Origin: Vombatus ursinus
Lineage: Eukaryota > Chordata > Mammalia > Diprotodontia > Vombatidae
Length of the DNA stretch: 64,000 bases
Direction of reading: 5' to 3'
Assembly: GCF_900497805.2 (NCBI RefSeq)
Contig: NW_020954630.1
Location: forward strand, 13,185,285-13,249,284
The position numbers and the translations under genes are program-made. The notes below the pieces were generated by a model. It did no database searches. It saw only the letters and a program-made list of their open reading frames with translations, and was not told where the DNA came from. Below are positions 11,205-21,690 of this stretch, piece by piece; the stretch's first letter is position 1; each line of letters opens with the position of its first letter.

Positions 11205-12000
11205 AACAAAAATGCCTGGTTGGTGGAGCTATGAACTGGTCTAGCCATTCTGAAAAAACGATTTGGAGCTATGCCAGAAGTTACTAAGCTGTGAATGAAT
11301 ACCCTTTGACCCAGTGATATTACTATTACCTATATTTCCAAAGAGATAAGATTTATAGCCCTCTTTTTGTGGTGGCAAACAAGTAAAAATTAAAAGAGGT
11401 AGGGGTGGAAGAGAAAAGGAATGGAATAGGCATTTATATAGCACCTACTATGTGCCAGGCACTGTGCTAAACTCTTTCTACAGATATCTTTTCATTTAAT
11501 CTCTTCACAACCCTGAGGGGTAAGTGCTATTATTACCCTCATTTTACAGTTTAGTAACCTCAGGCAAACAGAGGTTAAGTGACTTAACCAGGATCATATA
11601 AGCATATGAGGCCTGATTTAAACTCAGGTTTTTCTAACTCCAAGCCCAGCAGCACTCTATCCATTGTGCCACCAGTTGCCTGGGGATGCCCATCAAGGGG
11701 GGAATGCCTGAACAAATTATGGTATAAGAATATGATAGAATTCTATTGTGTGTAAGAAATGATGAAGGGAACAATATTGGAGAAACCTGTAAAAATTTGA
11801 ATTAAATGATATGGAATGAAAGGAGCAGAACCAAAACAATTTATACAATAACACTGTAAAGACAAAGAACATGGAAAAGACTTAAGAACTTTGACCAACA
11901 CAATGACCCACTACAATTCCTGAGGACTTACGATGAAACATGCTACCTGTCCTAACATACAGGTAGACCCAGAAAGCAAAAATGACATATCCTGAAATTT
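11205..12000 (+). mobile_element. L1 LINE 3' end, sense, interrupted by MIR-type SINE
   Basis: L1 order: 'tggttggtggagctatgaac', 'ataccctttgacccagtgat', 'ctctttttgtggtggcaaac', then an interruption at about 11,410-11,682, then 'ggatgcccatcaa', 'aacaaattatggtataagaa' and 'taagaaatgatgaaggg'. The ends are not flanked by an evident target repeat. Confidence 0.75.
11410..11682 (-). mobile_element. MIR-type SINE, antisense, inside L1
   Basis: Antisense MIR: 'gcacctactatgtgccaggc', 'tattaccctcattttacagt', 'cagaggttaagtgacttaac' and 'ctctatccattgtgccac'. It sits between two parts of one L1 copy, so it inserted after that L1. Confidence 0.8.
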
Positions 12001-12289
12001 TTTGGTTGACTATGTTTAAAGCCTTTTGTTTTTCTTTCTTTTTCAATTAAAGGGCAGATGTTGGTGGGGGACAGAGAAAATTGATTTTCACTAATTGAAC
12101 AAAATAAAGTCCTAAAAAGTCATCCTGGCTAAGTCACATAAACTCTCTATGTTCTGGGCAACTCTAGGACTATAAGCTGTAGAACAAGGGCCAAACTACA
12201 CTGGGAAAGAGAATTTCCCTATTAGAACTCCATATGACAATGAAATCACAGGTCTAGGAAAAAGAAAAATCCAAGACATATAGAAAAGT

Positions 12290-12600
12290 AGTACAAATAT
12301 AAACTAGAAAGAGCCATTCTCCAATTGATAATTAAGTGAGCAAATGAAAGGAACAAGCATTTGGCAAAAACACAACAAATGCAATCAACAACCATCAGAA
12401 AGAATGCTTAATATGACTAATAAAAGAAATGCAAATTAAAACAACTCAAATACTTTAATTCTCACATTTATCAGATGGGCAAAGACGGCAAAAGACAAAA
12501 ATAGTAAATGTCAGAGGGGCTGCAAAAAGTCTGGTACACTGATGGACAGCGAGTTATGAATTGGTCAAACCATTCCGGCTTATGCTGTCAGTGATGGTGT
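12290..12600 (+). mobile_element. L1 LINE ORF2 3' fragment, sense
   Basis: Phrases CTCCAATTGATAATTAAGTG, 'aaaagaaatgcaaattaaaa' and 'tggacagcgagttatgaatt' belong to the segment of L1 that precedes the part seen at 11.2 kb. It is therefore a separate, diverged copy. Confidence 0.6.
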
Positions 12601-12959
12601 TTTACCTAATGATACTTCTTTGTTACAAAGAAGGGTTTTAGAAGAGGAAAGTGGGGTATTGGGAAGTGACTTCAGTTTTAAAAAGCAACAATAAAATAAA
12701 GGAAAGAGTGACAGAAAGAGATCCTAAATAAGTTTCATAATCCACTGTACCACTTCAGTAAATATGAATACATGAGTTTTCATCTGGCTCTTGTACTAAC
12801 TGGGTGGGCCTGGCCATGTCACTTAATTTCTCTAGCATTCTATTTACACAGCCATAAAATCACAATATCTTTAGACTTTCTTTTAGTGTATCTAACCGCA
12901 CCATCACTAATCTAAAAGCCCCTTTACTCTGAGACAGAACAATATCAGTTAACAAAAAG

Positions 12960-14310
12960 CCAGAATCAGAAAAGTTTTTATTTTAAAAAAGACAGTGTAA
13001 AGCATCAACAAAATTTTAAATGTCAGAAAGTAGGCTATAGCCAAAATAATCCAAGATACATAAAACTAGTACCAAAAAAAAGACACTTATACAGGTAAAT
13101 GAATTTAAGTTAGATGTAGTTAAAAAATATTAATACATAAAAAAAAAAAAATCAAGACTTTCTCCAAAACCTTCCCACAAATAAGTCTATCCTTTGAGCA
13201 GGTGGTCCAGCTCCTTTCTGTCTCTCACTATGAAAAGTCATTAATGTACACGACCTCATTCCAGGAGTTGTGGAAACACAATGCTATAATAATCTAGGTA
13301 CCACCTAAAAATGATGAGCCAGAAGCTGATGAAATACCACAGACTCAGCTGCACTTACAGAAAAATTGCCACAATAATGCTTGAAACATAATTTCCTCAT
13401 GTCAAATTTGAAATTTTTTCTATAGATAAATCCAAATGGATATCATGGCTGGAAAATAAAGTCTCTCTTGCTAAGACTTAAAGTTATTAAAACTGTGGGG
13501 CTACCCACCTGTTGTCATTTAAGAAACAAAGCACTTGAAAGCAAAAACTGAAATGTAGTCAGACCACTGAGACTAAGTTTACCTGTCTAAATATTCTTAC
13601 CCTTTGACAATTCTATTTTTTTATTTCTTATTTTCTTATATGTATAATATTTGTGCCATTCTGACTAGTGAATTGTACCCAAGTAAATTAATTTCAGCAC
13701 ACAGAAAGCTACACACAGAAATGGCACAAATTAGCACATATTGCTCTAAACCATTAAATTATTTATAAATTTTCTACCAACACTATTAACTTGTTTTAGT
13801 AATTTAAGACAATTTAGTCTTCATTGTTTCCCTTCCAATTTTTATAAATGATATAATTAAATGTTTGTGAGATAATTAAACACAAGGATTTCTAGTAAAA
13901 AGTATAAGCAAACAGCCTACTTTTGAACACTGTCCTCCTACTGATTCATCAATTGATTGTACAATGTTAATGCTTGCAGTGCAGCAACCTAACATTACAG
14001 TATAAGAGCCAACATCAACACTAGTCAAAGAAGGATTTGAGACAAATTAATTCTAGTGAAATATTGTCCCCAACAGATTTTCCAACTAAATTTCCCCATA
14101 AGAGATGTTTATGCAGCAGCCAACTAGATGGCTACTAAAACACAGCAAATTAGGTCCTTGTTTTTTTAAAAGCTGTCTATTTTGTGTGCAATGTTTTGCC
14201 TTATCAACTGTATCTAAATAAACACAACAGAAAATGCTGTTTGCTTTCCATATAACTAGAGACTTCTAGCTTTCCTTGAAAATTTCAAATTTCAAACTGT
14301 TGATATTAAA
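12960..14310 (-). other. Repeat-free AT-rich block, possible 3' UTR
   Basis: About 1.35 kb with no repeat I can recognise, in a region otherwise dense with SINEs. On the minus strand it ends in TTTTTTAAAATAAAAACTTT at its low-coordinate edge. A repeat-poor block ending in AATAAA is the usual look of a terminal exon, and the only nearby minus-strand promoter is the CpG island at 22 kb. No coding exon linking them was found, so this is inference. Confidence 0.3.
12977..12982 (-). terminator. Candidate poly(A) signal AATAAA
   Basis: TTTATT on the plus strand reads AATAAA on the minus strand. Downstream on that strand is T-rich sequence ('ggctttttgttaactg'). Such hexamers are common by chance in AT-rich DNA, so support comes only from the adjoining repeat-free block. 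Confidence 0.3.
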
Positions 14311-14321
14311 AGTATATTTTA

Positions 14322-14463
14322 GGGGCAGCTAGATGGTCCAGTGGATAGAGCACTGGCTTTGGAGTCAAGAGTTCAAATCCAGCCTCAGACACATAACACT
14401 TACTAGCTGTGTGACTCTGGGCAAGTCACTTAACCCCAACTGCCTTACCAAGAAAAAAAAAAT
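14322..14463 (+). mobile_element. tRNA-type SINE, sense
   Basis: Head GGGGCAGCTAGATGG and an A-rich tail. Target-site duplication AGTATATTTTA at 14,311-14,321 and 14,464-14,474. About ten bases are missing after 'ggagtcaaga' compared with the other copies. Confidence 0.95.
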
Positions 14464-14601
14464 AGTATATTTTATCTTCTAACCCTAAGTCAAATGCAGA
14501 ATATTCCCCTAAATAATATTAAACGCTTTTTTAAAAATGCACATATGATTTGTGATCATAGCTCAAGGAAACAAGTGAAAAAATCATTAAAAAATACAAA
14601 A

Positions 14602-14755
14602 AGTCAGCTGAGTGACATAGTGGATAGAGCTCCTGCCTTGCAGTCAGGCGGACCTGAGTTCAAATCCAGCCTCAGACACTTGATACTTACCGTTTGACCC
14701 TGGGCAAGTCACTTAACCTCAACTGCCTCACCAAACCAAAAAAAGAAGAAATAAA
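14602..14755 (+). mobile_element. tRNA-type SINE, sense, diverged head
   Basis: Head 'agtcagctgagtgacatagt', body with 'gagttcaaatccagcctcag', tail 'gaagaaataaaaaaacacaa'. It is more diverged than its neighbours and no clean target repeat was found. Confidence 0.85.
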
Positions 14756-15069
14756 AAAACACAAGAAGTATAATAATATTCTCCTGTTAACTAGTGAAAG
14801 GATTGATTATCACACAATAAACAGTAAACTTGCAGATTATCAATAAATTGCCCCTTGCCTTCATGACATGATTGACCCACATTTTTTTCCAGTTATATAA
14901 CTGACAGCATCCCTTATCTCTCCTGGTTAGTAATATGTTGCTGTACCTCACTTCACAGCCACCACCTACTTATTGTATTGCTCTCCAGGTGTCCTGGATA
15001 TTTAGTTCTTTCAATACTGTGGTATTCCATGACTAACAGCCAAGCAGCATCACAAAAAATACCATAAGC

Positions 15070-15229
15070 AGGGACAGCTAGGTGGTGCAGTGGATAAAGT
15101 ACCGGCCCTGGAGTCAGGAGGACCTGAGTTCAAATGCAGCCTCGGACACTTGACACTTAATAGTTGTGTGACCCTGGGCAAGTCACTTAACCCCACTTCC
15201 TAGACAAAAAACAAACAACAAAAAAAACC
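15070..15229 (+). mobile_element. tRNA-type SINE, sense
   Basis: Head AGGGACAGCTAGGTGGTGC and tail of A-rich (CAA)n type. Short target repeat CCATAAGC at 15,062-15,069 and 15,230-15,237. Confidence 0.93.
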
Positions 15230-15280
15230 CCATAAGCTAAAATGGCAGATTTTTGCTTCAAGAAGCGTGTCATTTAATAT

Positions 15281-15443
15281 GTTTAACATAATTGTACATG
15301 TATAACCTATATCAGATTGCCTGCTGTCTTGGGGAAGGGGGCAAGGGAAGAGAAAAACTTGGAACTCAAAACTTTACAAAAATGAATGCTGACAACCATC
15401 TTCACATGTAATTGGGAGAAAAAATACTATTAAGGAAAAAAAG
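15281..15443 (+). mobile_element. L1 LINE 3' terminus, strongly truncated
   Basis: Only the last ~160 bases of a marsupial L1 3' UTR: 'tgtacatgtataacctatat', 'cagattgcctgctgtcttgg', 'cttggaactcaaaactttac', 'catgtaattgggagaaa'. Related 'aagaag..gtcat/cttaa' motifs on both sides (15,261 and 15,440) look like a decayed target duplication. Confidence 0.8.
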
Positions 15444-15470
15444 AAGTAGGTCACTTAAAAGCACTACACA

Positions 15471-15671
15471 AGGGGGCAGCTAGGTGGCAGCTAGGTGGCT
15501 CAGTAGATAGAGCTCTGGCCTTGGAGTCGGGAGGACCTGAGTTCAAATCCGGCCTCAGACACTTGACACTTACTAGCTGCGTGACCCTGGGCAAGTCACA
15601 CAGCTTAACCCTGACTGCCTAGCCAAAAAGCAAAAAAATAAAAATAAAAACCAAAAAATAAAAATAAAAAT
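15471..15671 (+). mobile_element. tRNA-type SINE with doubled head, sense
   Basis: The head CAGCTAGGTGG occurs twice in tandem at the 5' end, and 'cacagctt' is inserted in the usual 'gtcacttaaccc' motif. The tail is A-rich with (AAAAT)n. Target-site duplication AAAAGCACTACACA at 15,457-15,470 and 15,672-15,685 encloses both heads, so the doubled head was probably present at insertion. Confidence 0.93.
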
Positions 15672-15959
15672 AAAAGCACTACACATGTTTCAAGAAGTGT
15701 ATCATTTAAAAACACTACACAATTTTCCCAAAGGCAATACAGCCTACTCCCTTTCTCCTATTCAGATGGAAGTGCAGTTCCTTATCCATTGGCATTTGTC
15801 CAAGTTATGTGTACTGATGGATCAATTTTATGAGTTGTCCATCCCACTGCATTCCTCATCTACTAGTCTTTCTTACATGTTGAGTATTGAGTGTTTATGG
15901 ATCTCACTTAGAAAGCTGTGCAATGTTTTGGAGACAATGGAAGGAAAATGGGGAAAGGG

Positions 15960-16450
15960 AGAATAAAAAAACTTGGAAGACTTGGAAAAAAAAATATCAA
16001 AAACCTTTATTATCAGTGGGAGAGAAAAAAAGTGACCAAGAAAATATCCATAACTATCCATGCTTTTCTTATTGTTATAAAACCTTTATGAAAATAATCT
16101 ATAAACATATCGACAGCATCCTTGAAGAAAGTATGAAAATGGAACAGGCATGCTTTTACAAAAGATTCTACAACAGATCGCATCTTTACAATCACAGAAT
16201 TGACTGAAAAGGGTACAGAATACAATATCTCTGTGCTTGTTTACAGACGATTTTTAAAAAGTATTCGATTCGGTATAGCAAAATGCTGCCTTAAAGGTTC
16301 CCCCCTCCAACTAAGTGTCTGCTGTATATGTTACACTCATACAAAGAGGATAGTAACAGAGATAACTATTTGACTGTCATCTTATTAATACCAAGTGAGG
16401 CATAAAACAAGGAGAGACATACCTGCCAAAGATTTACCCGCCTGATGGAA
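15960..16450 (+). mobile_element. RTE-type LINE fragment, reverse transcriptase part
   Basis: Conceptual translation near 16,090-16,260 gives ILEESMKMEQACFYKRF, then a motif like TEYNIS and a decayed 'DDF..K.FDS' segment, in the order of the palm region of RTE reverse transcriptases (ILDE..P.EQAGFRKG...EYNIPL...DF.KAFDSV). Frames are broken and both ends are lost. The family call is from memory of RTE/BovB proteins. Confidence 0.6.
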
Positions 16451-16519
16451 GATTTTCAGCTGAGTACAAACAGAAGTGATTCCCTAAAGAAAACAATGCA
16501 CTTTCTATGTCTTAAGATT

Positions 16520-16835
16520 TTAGACCTTTTCTTATGCTGTCCCATCTGCCTGAAATGATCTTGCCTACATCTCTGTCAAATTCCTACCCATCCTTCAAAA
16601 ACCAAGTATCACTCTCTCCATGAAGCCTTCTCATTGATCCAATTAAATGTAGATATTCTCCCTATTCTGGAGCCCATGGCATTTAGGCAAACAAATAACA
16701 ATGGCAACTCCTAACCTCCTCCTCCCTTGCCAATTATAAGTTCCATGAGAATAACAACTGTGTCTTTACTTAGTCTTTTATCATTCATCTCACACAGGAC
16801 CTTTTGCACATTAAGTTAATTCTAGTATTTGTTTA
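16520..16835 (+). mobile_element. L2 LINE 3' end, sense
   Basis: L2 order: 'cccatctgcctgaaatgatc', 'tcctacccatccttcaaaaa', 'tccatgaagccttctcattg', 'ataagttccatgagaataac'. The terminal part is diverged. Confidence 0.65.
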
Positions 16836-18595
16836 GCTGAAATTTAGGCACATTGTGAATACCAGGAAAAAAAAATCAAGTTATCATTTCTCTCTCTTAA
16901 TGCATTTGAACCCAGAAATGTGAAAACTCTGAAGGGGCTTCCTGTATAATGTGGTCTTTAGCTCCCCGGTCAAAGGATAATAAAGATCTTAAATAGAACA
17001 CGGAGGTCACGTAGTCCAGGTCCAACCTCATAGGAGCATCTGTGGGCCAGACGTCAGAACCTGTACCCCAGAACTTTGGTCTATGGAACTTTAAATATAC
17101 AAGGAACTAAGAAGATTCAGGTATAAAAGTTCTGAAGTCTAATATTCTAAGAAACATTCCTTTTTCATCCCTCTTATCTTTTCCTCTACTTTATGAGCTT
17201 TCCCAACATACCACTTTAATTTCTATCGTTTCTAACTGATTCTTGAATGCACCTACTGTGTCTGTTCTGAAATAATGTTTGACAACAGGGATATACTGCA
17301 ATGAATGTGTTCCTGAAAAGGTGTGCCTTAACTCAATCATTTTACATTAATTAGAAGATGTGGACTTCCTTACAATGAAATCTTTTTGGAATGAAAATGA
17401 TTTCAAGTCCCTTAGAGTGAACATAGATTTTTTTATTTTATAAGTGAAGGACAAGTATATAATCTAAACTACAAACCACTGTTCTAAAGGTGACACAGGA
17501 GAAAACTGCAATGTAGCCATTCCAAAAAAAAAAAAAAGGCTCAAGGAAAAATGCTGTTTTTTTAATTGTCAACTCCTATAATCTATACCTCTACAAGTGT
17601 TTTATGTCTTCCTGGACTGCTGTAAATGAACATTCTATTTCAAGGAAATCTAGGTTTAATATAAAGTGATAATATAATTACATAATATAATTTAATATAA
17701 AATTTACTTTACCCTCTCATTTATCAATTTATGAAAAATTCTATCAACCTCCTTTTCCTCTCCCCTCATAAAAGCACCCCACAAGAATAATTTTTTTGGT
17801 AAAAATGTTTTCCAAACTGAATCAACTATAATTATCAACACAAAAATCAATCCTTTGCAAAAAGAAAGTATTGGACTGCTGAGTACGTGACTTTTTTCCA
17901 TCACCACCCAAATAAAATCATGGGTTTTTTTTAAATCAAGGGATAGCTCTAAGAACCAAAAACAACTATTCTAAAATTAACTTGGGAGAACCTAGCAAGG
18001 TTGCCATTGTGAAAACAAAACACAAATTAACTATTTTTTTGTTATAAAATAAAATAACTGAGTAAATCTTAAAAGAGCATCAGCAAAACTTCAAATACCT
18101 TCAGCAAAGTATGAGCCCATCTTGTTTTATGAAGCTTAAATTCTAGTATGAGTTTCAGGAATTAGAGGCAGGAGATGTTAACAGTGCAGAAAGAACAATA
18201 TATATACAGGAAGAAATGAAATTGTGTCACATCACAACTGCAAACAATGAAGGCAAGTTTAAAAAAAGAACAGCAACAGTCTGTGCCACCCAAAAGAGTG
18301 AAAAGACCTAAGATTTATATCTGGAATGGGCCTTAGATCATCTGAGAAAGGTTATAAGGGAATTAAGAGGACAAGAGTAATGAAACTATTTTTTAAATTT
18401 GTTTTATAAAACAAAAACTAATAAATCAGAAATAAATTACTGCTTGAATGTTAAATAAAAATAGTATATTAAGCATGATTCCCACCACTCAATTTAAGAA
18501 TACGTTCCCTCCCCAATCTTCTAACACTAGGCCCCTTAGGCATTTCCTTTAGCCAATAATCAACTCCTAATCAGGAGGCCCAAGGGAAACGCAGA
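16836..18595. other. Unassigned AT-rich sequence
   Basis: No gene or clear element was found. A short stretch near 16,995-17,060 ('ggaggtcacgtagtccaggt') resembles the tail of old CR1/L3 or MIR-type repeats. A poly(A) run lies at 17,525-17,538. The reading frames here are short and featureless. Confidence 0.5.
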
Positions 18596-18599
18596 TTAA

Positions 18600-18760
18600 T
18601 TTCACTTAAATCAACATTTATTAAGCCCTGGTAAAGGATAAGGCACAAGGCAGGTCAAAAGGGATACAAGGACTCCACTGGGCCCCTTCTACCCCACCCC
18701 ACCCCACCCCAAAAAAGAAAAAGTCTTTTCTCTGAAGGAACTTGCCTTCTACTGGGCAAA
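18600..18760 (-). mobile_element. L2 LINE 3' end, antisense, with CCCCA repeat
   Basis: 'tcaacatttattaagccctg' and 'ctgaaggaacttgccttcta' are the antisense L2 tail. Between them is a (CCCCA)n run at 18,691-18,711. Confidence 0.6.
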
Positions 18761-19129
18761 TTCAACAGGCCAAAAGTACTTTTTGACAAAAACCAACACC
18801 AACAGCAACTGAGTCTCCAAAATGTTAAACTGTGGTAAAGTTATCACTTTTATAAGTTTGGCCAGCACAGAAGTATTTGACTCAAGCACTGTGAGTTTCT
18901 AATTCAGGGGAAAAATATTGAAGAAATAGTTAAGTTTTAAACAGAACTGAGTCTAAGCCAAACACTTAAATATTTTTGCTGCACTTCATACAGGTTTACC
19001 TTCAACAAGAAATATTAAAATGTTTATTTCATCATTTTACCTTCAACAAGTGGAAAGAAATAAAAGACTTTCAATATGATAAGGATAAGACAAAAGAACT
19101 TAAATTAACTAAATCGTAAATTTATGCTT

Positions 19130-19845
19130 GCATTATCCCAATAACCTGCTAGTGGTTCCAACTGCCTCAACTCTCTCCAGTTCAACTTTCATTCAACCAG
19201 CAAAGTGATTTTCCTGTAGGGAAGATTTGCCTTCCTACAGGGACGCCAGCACCCCGCACTCAAACTCCAGTGGCTCCCTACTGCCTCTAGGATCAAATAC
19301 AAAACCCTCATTTTAGTGTTCAAAGCCAATTTTAACCAACCCCTCCCCCCTTCCAGTCTTTTTACACCTTACAACCTGCCACACATTCTTCAATCCAATG
19401 ACAAAGACCTCCTGGACGTTCTTTGGAACAAGAAATTCCATCTTTCCTGGAGGGAGGGAGGGAGGGAGGGAGGGAGGGAGGGGCAGTGCTGAGTTGCATT
19501 TTCTCTGGCTGTCCCTACTATGCCTGGAGTGCTCTCCCTCTTCATCTGTACCTACAGAGGAGACCTTCCAGGCTTCCTTCAAGTCCCAACTAAAACCGCT
19601 CCTTCTGTAAGAAGCCTTACTCAACACCCCTATTAATTCTAGTGCCTTTCCTCTTTTAATTAATTACTATTTTTCCTGTATGTAGCTTGTTTGTAGGTAT
19701 TTGTTGGCTCCCGAACCAGTTTGAGAGCTCTTTGAAGACTGGGACAGTCTTTTACCTCTCTTGGTAACCCCAGCACTAAGCACAGTGCCTAGCCCATAAC
19801 AGGTCCTTAATAAAAATTTATTATTGACTGACTAAATCCCCTTGA
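19130..19845 (+). mobile_element. L2 LINE 3' end, sense
   Basis: Long L2 3' segment: 'ctccagtggctccctactgc', 'tctaggatcaaatacaaaac', 'cttacaacctgccacacatt', 'tgcctggagtgctctccctc', 'cagcactaagcacagtgcct', ending 'taataaaaatttattattga'. A (GGGA)n array interrupts it. The overlapping frames on both strands (19,313-19,627) are L2 and microsatellite, not genes. Confidence 0.8.
19449..19483. repeat. (GGGA)n microsatellite, G-quadruplex prone
   Basis: Eight consecutive GGGAG-type units on the plus strand, embedded in L2. Eight G3 runs spaced by single A residues satisfy the usual G-quadruplex pattern. Confidence 0.95.
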
Positions 19846-19849
19846 AATT

Positions 19850-21300
19850 ATCTTGCAGCTAGAAAGCTAAGATAATTTTCAAACTTCAAAGAAACAACCA
19901 GCAAAACAATCACAAAGTGAACCATAGGGTCATATTTAAAACATCTATTTTATCATAAAACATATTTGCTCAAGTTAGATTATGGAGTATTTATGTTCAA
20001 AGAAGGATGATAATAAATGGTATTTTAATTGTTTTCCAGTTATATGTGTGTGCTTTTCAAAGCTTCAAAGGGTCATCATCTTCACCCAATATAATGGACA
20101 CAGTATGAAACTCAGGAGATTTGTACCTAAACTGCTGTGTTTTTCACCATTCTAATGTACTTATGACCCTGAACAAAATACCAGAATGAGAGCTGCCTTC
20201 TTGGTCAATAAAATGGAATATAACAGATCTCTCTAGCAAGCTTTTCATAGGAAAAGTGAAAAGTTCTATACAATACTAAGTATACCTTAGAATGAATACA
20301 TTATAAAATTTCCATTTACAGCAATTAACAACAAAAATCAGAAACAATATTGGGGAGGTCACTTAAATATTTGAGGATGGGGGATTTTATTTTGGTCTTG
20401 AGTTAAAACAGATTTTGAGTGAGAAGAGCCAAGTTCAAATTTGAGCTGTGCCACTTAGTAGCAGTATGACCCTCAGGCAAGAACCTCTCTGGGGCTCTGT
20501 TCTTTCATCTGCAAAAAGAAGTTACATTAGATAATTTCTCAAGTCCCTTACAGCTCTAAACCCTATGATACTACATGGTTTCATTAAGTAAATAACTAGG
20601 AAAAGTTTTTTTCTAACTTCTAACTGTCACTTATGGCCAATATAAACTTCAGCAACTAACATGTAACATTAATCAAAAAGGTGGCCATTTCAGCTTGATT
20701 TTTTAAAGACAAATTTCAAATAAAGTTGACACAGATTAGTAGTTAAGTATGGTATACCTTACAAGCAAATAAAACCAAGAGAAGATCAACTATTCAAAGG
20801 AAAGCCACAGTTATTTACATCTTAACCAAACAAAAATTTTTAAGTCTTCAGTATAGCTCTGTCTTGGTAGAAATACATTCCAGGAAGCCTTGTATCTATA
20901 CACATCATAAAACAAGGATAAAGTAATTCAAGTTACATGTTATATATAAGTATACAAATATTGGAGGGAGAAGGAAAGGAAGACCGTTACTGAAGAATAT
21001 ATGAAACAGTTTGAGGTCCTGTTGTATCACATTTTGAAATTAAGTTGATTGGTAAGAATGAGACTCAAGGAAGGGACTGGCAACAGTATGGAAACTGATC
21101 ACACTCACAGTGACTTCTCAAAGAAAAATGAACTTCTTTCTGCTGTCTTACTGCCACTTAAAAGTACCCATGCAAAGTTCACCTCAAACTTGCTGCCTTT
21201 AAAAGTTAAAGAAAACTTTTTAAATGGCATCATAAAGTTACATCCTAATAGAAATCCCTCAACAAAGCTGAAACCAAAGGACAAAGATCTTGCACAAAGG
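19850..21300. other. Mostly unassigned sequence with one CORE-SINE
   Basis: Apart from the SINE at 20,400-20,575 nothing was recognised. The 91-codon plus frame at 21,049-21,324 has ordinary AT-rich codon content, no domain and no supporting signals, so it is not called as a gene. Confidence 0.5.
20400..20575 (+). mobile_element. MIR/THER-type SINE, sense
   Basis: 'gccaagttcaaatttgagct', 'gtgccacttagtagcagtat', 'ttctttcatctgcaaaaaga' and 'cttacagctctaaaccctat' follow CORE-SINE order. Confidence 0.65.
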
Positions 21301-21314
21301 AAAAATAAGGTCAC

Positions 21315-21320
21315 TTTATT
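21315..21320 (-). terminator. Candidate poly(A) signal for the 59-codon ORF
   Basis: Plus-strand TTTATT reads AATAAA on the minus strand, followed there by 'gtgaccttatttttcctttg', a T/GT-rich stretch of the kind found downstream of cleavage sites. It lies about 190 bases past the stop codon of the ORF at 21,511-21,690. Confidence 0.45.
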
Positions 21321-21510
21321 TTAACTTCTTAAGTTTACCCCACTTCTTAATTACGAAAAACACATACTGACAGTTCTGCTTGTCACAAACTTTTTACAGT
21401 GTCGTTATGAAATTTCCAAATTACACTTCAGAACTACTTTGGAACCCTAAAGCACTTAGGAGTTACAAAGCAACACATTCTTGGGGAGAAAACATCTTCC
21501 CACACACATT

Positions 21511-21690
21511 TCAACCGGACGCGGCCAGCGTGATCACCTCCTTCCCATTCAACAACTCCACTAAGACGGCGATGCGACACCACTGCCCAGCTGCCAGGAT
21601 AACGAAGAAAATTACTGGGTTCCACTTCCGCCAACAGAACCAGTCGGGCAGAAATTCCCGATCCGTCTGTCCCTGGATGCGCGACACCAT
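21511..21690 (-). CDS. Candidate small membrane protein, 59 aa
   Basis: I do not recognise this protein. The frame opens upstream (to 21,750), but the ATG at 21,690 has the stronger start context (G at -3 and G at +4: CGAAATGG), so this start was chosen. The product begins MVSRIQGQTDREF, continues with a Trp-rich stretch (PDWFCWRKWN), then a hydrophobic segment of about 22 residues (roughly 25-46: PVIFFVILAAGQW... LVELL), and ends in a short polar tail. This would suit a single-pass membrane microprotein with its N-terminus carrying a basic pair just before the membrane. It lies at the left shoulder of the CpG island and is followed by about 190 bases and an AATAAA, so a promoter, ORF and poly(A) signal are all present within about 1.5 kb. 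Against it: short frames are common in GC-rich DNA, overlapping frames exist, and conservation could not be tested. It could also be the first exon of a longer protein using a donor such as GAG|GTGATC near the end. Confidence 0.35.
   Translation of the reverse strand: MVSRIQGQTDREFLPDWFCWRKWNPVIFFVILAAGQWCRIAVLVELLNGKEVITLAASG

Noticed and set aside
19313-19627. Frames on both strands with Gly-Arg or Pro-Ser repeats
   Set aside because: Translation of the (GGGA)n microsatellite within L2.
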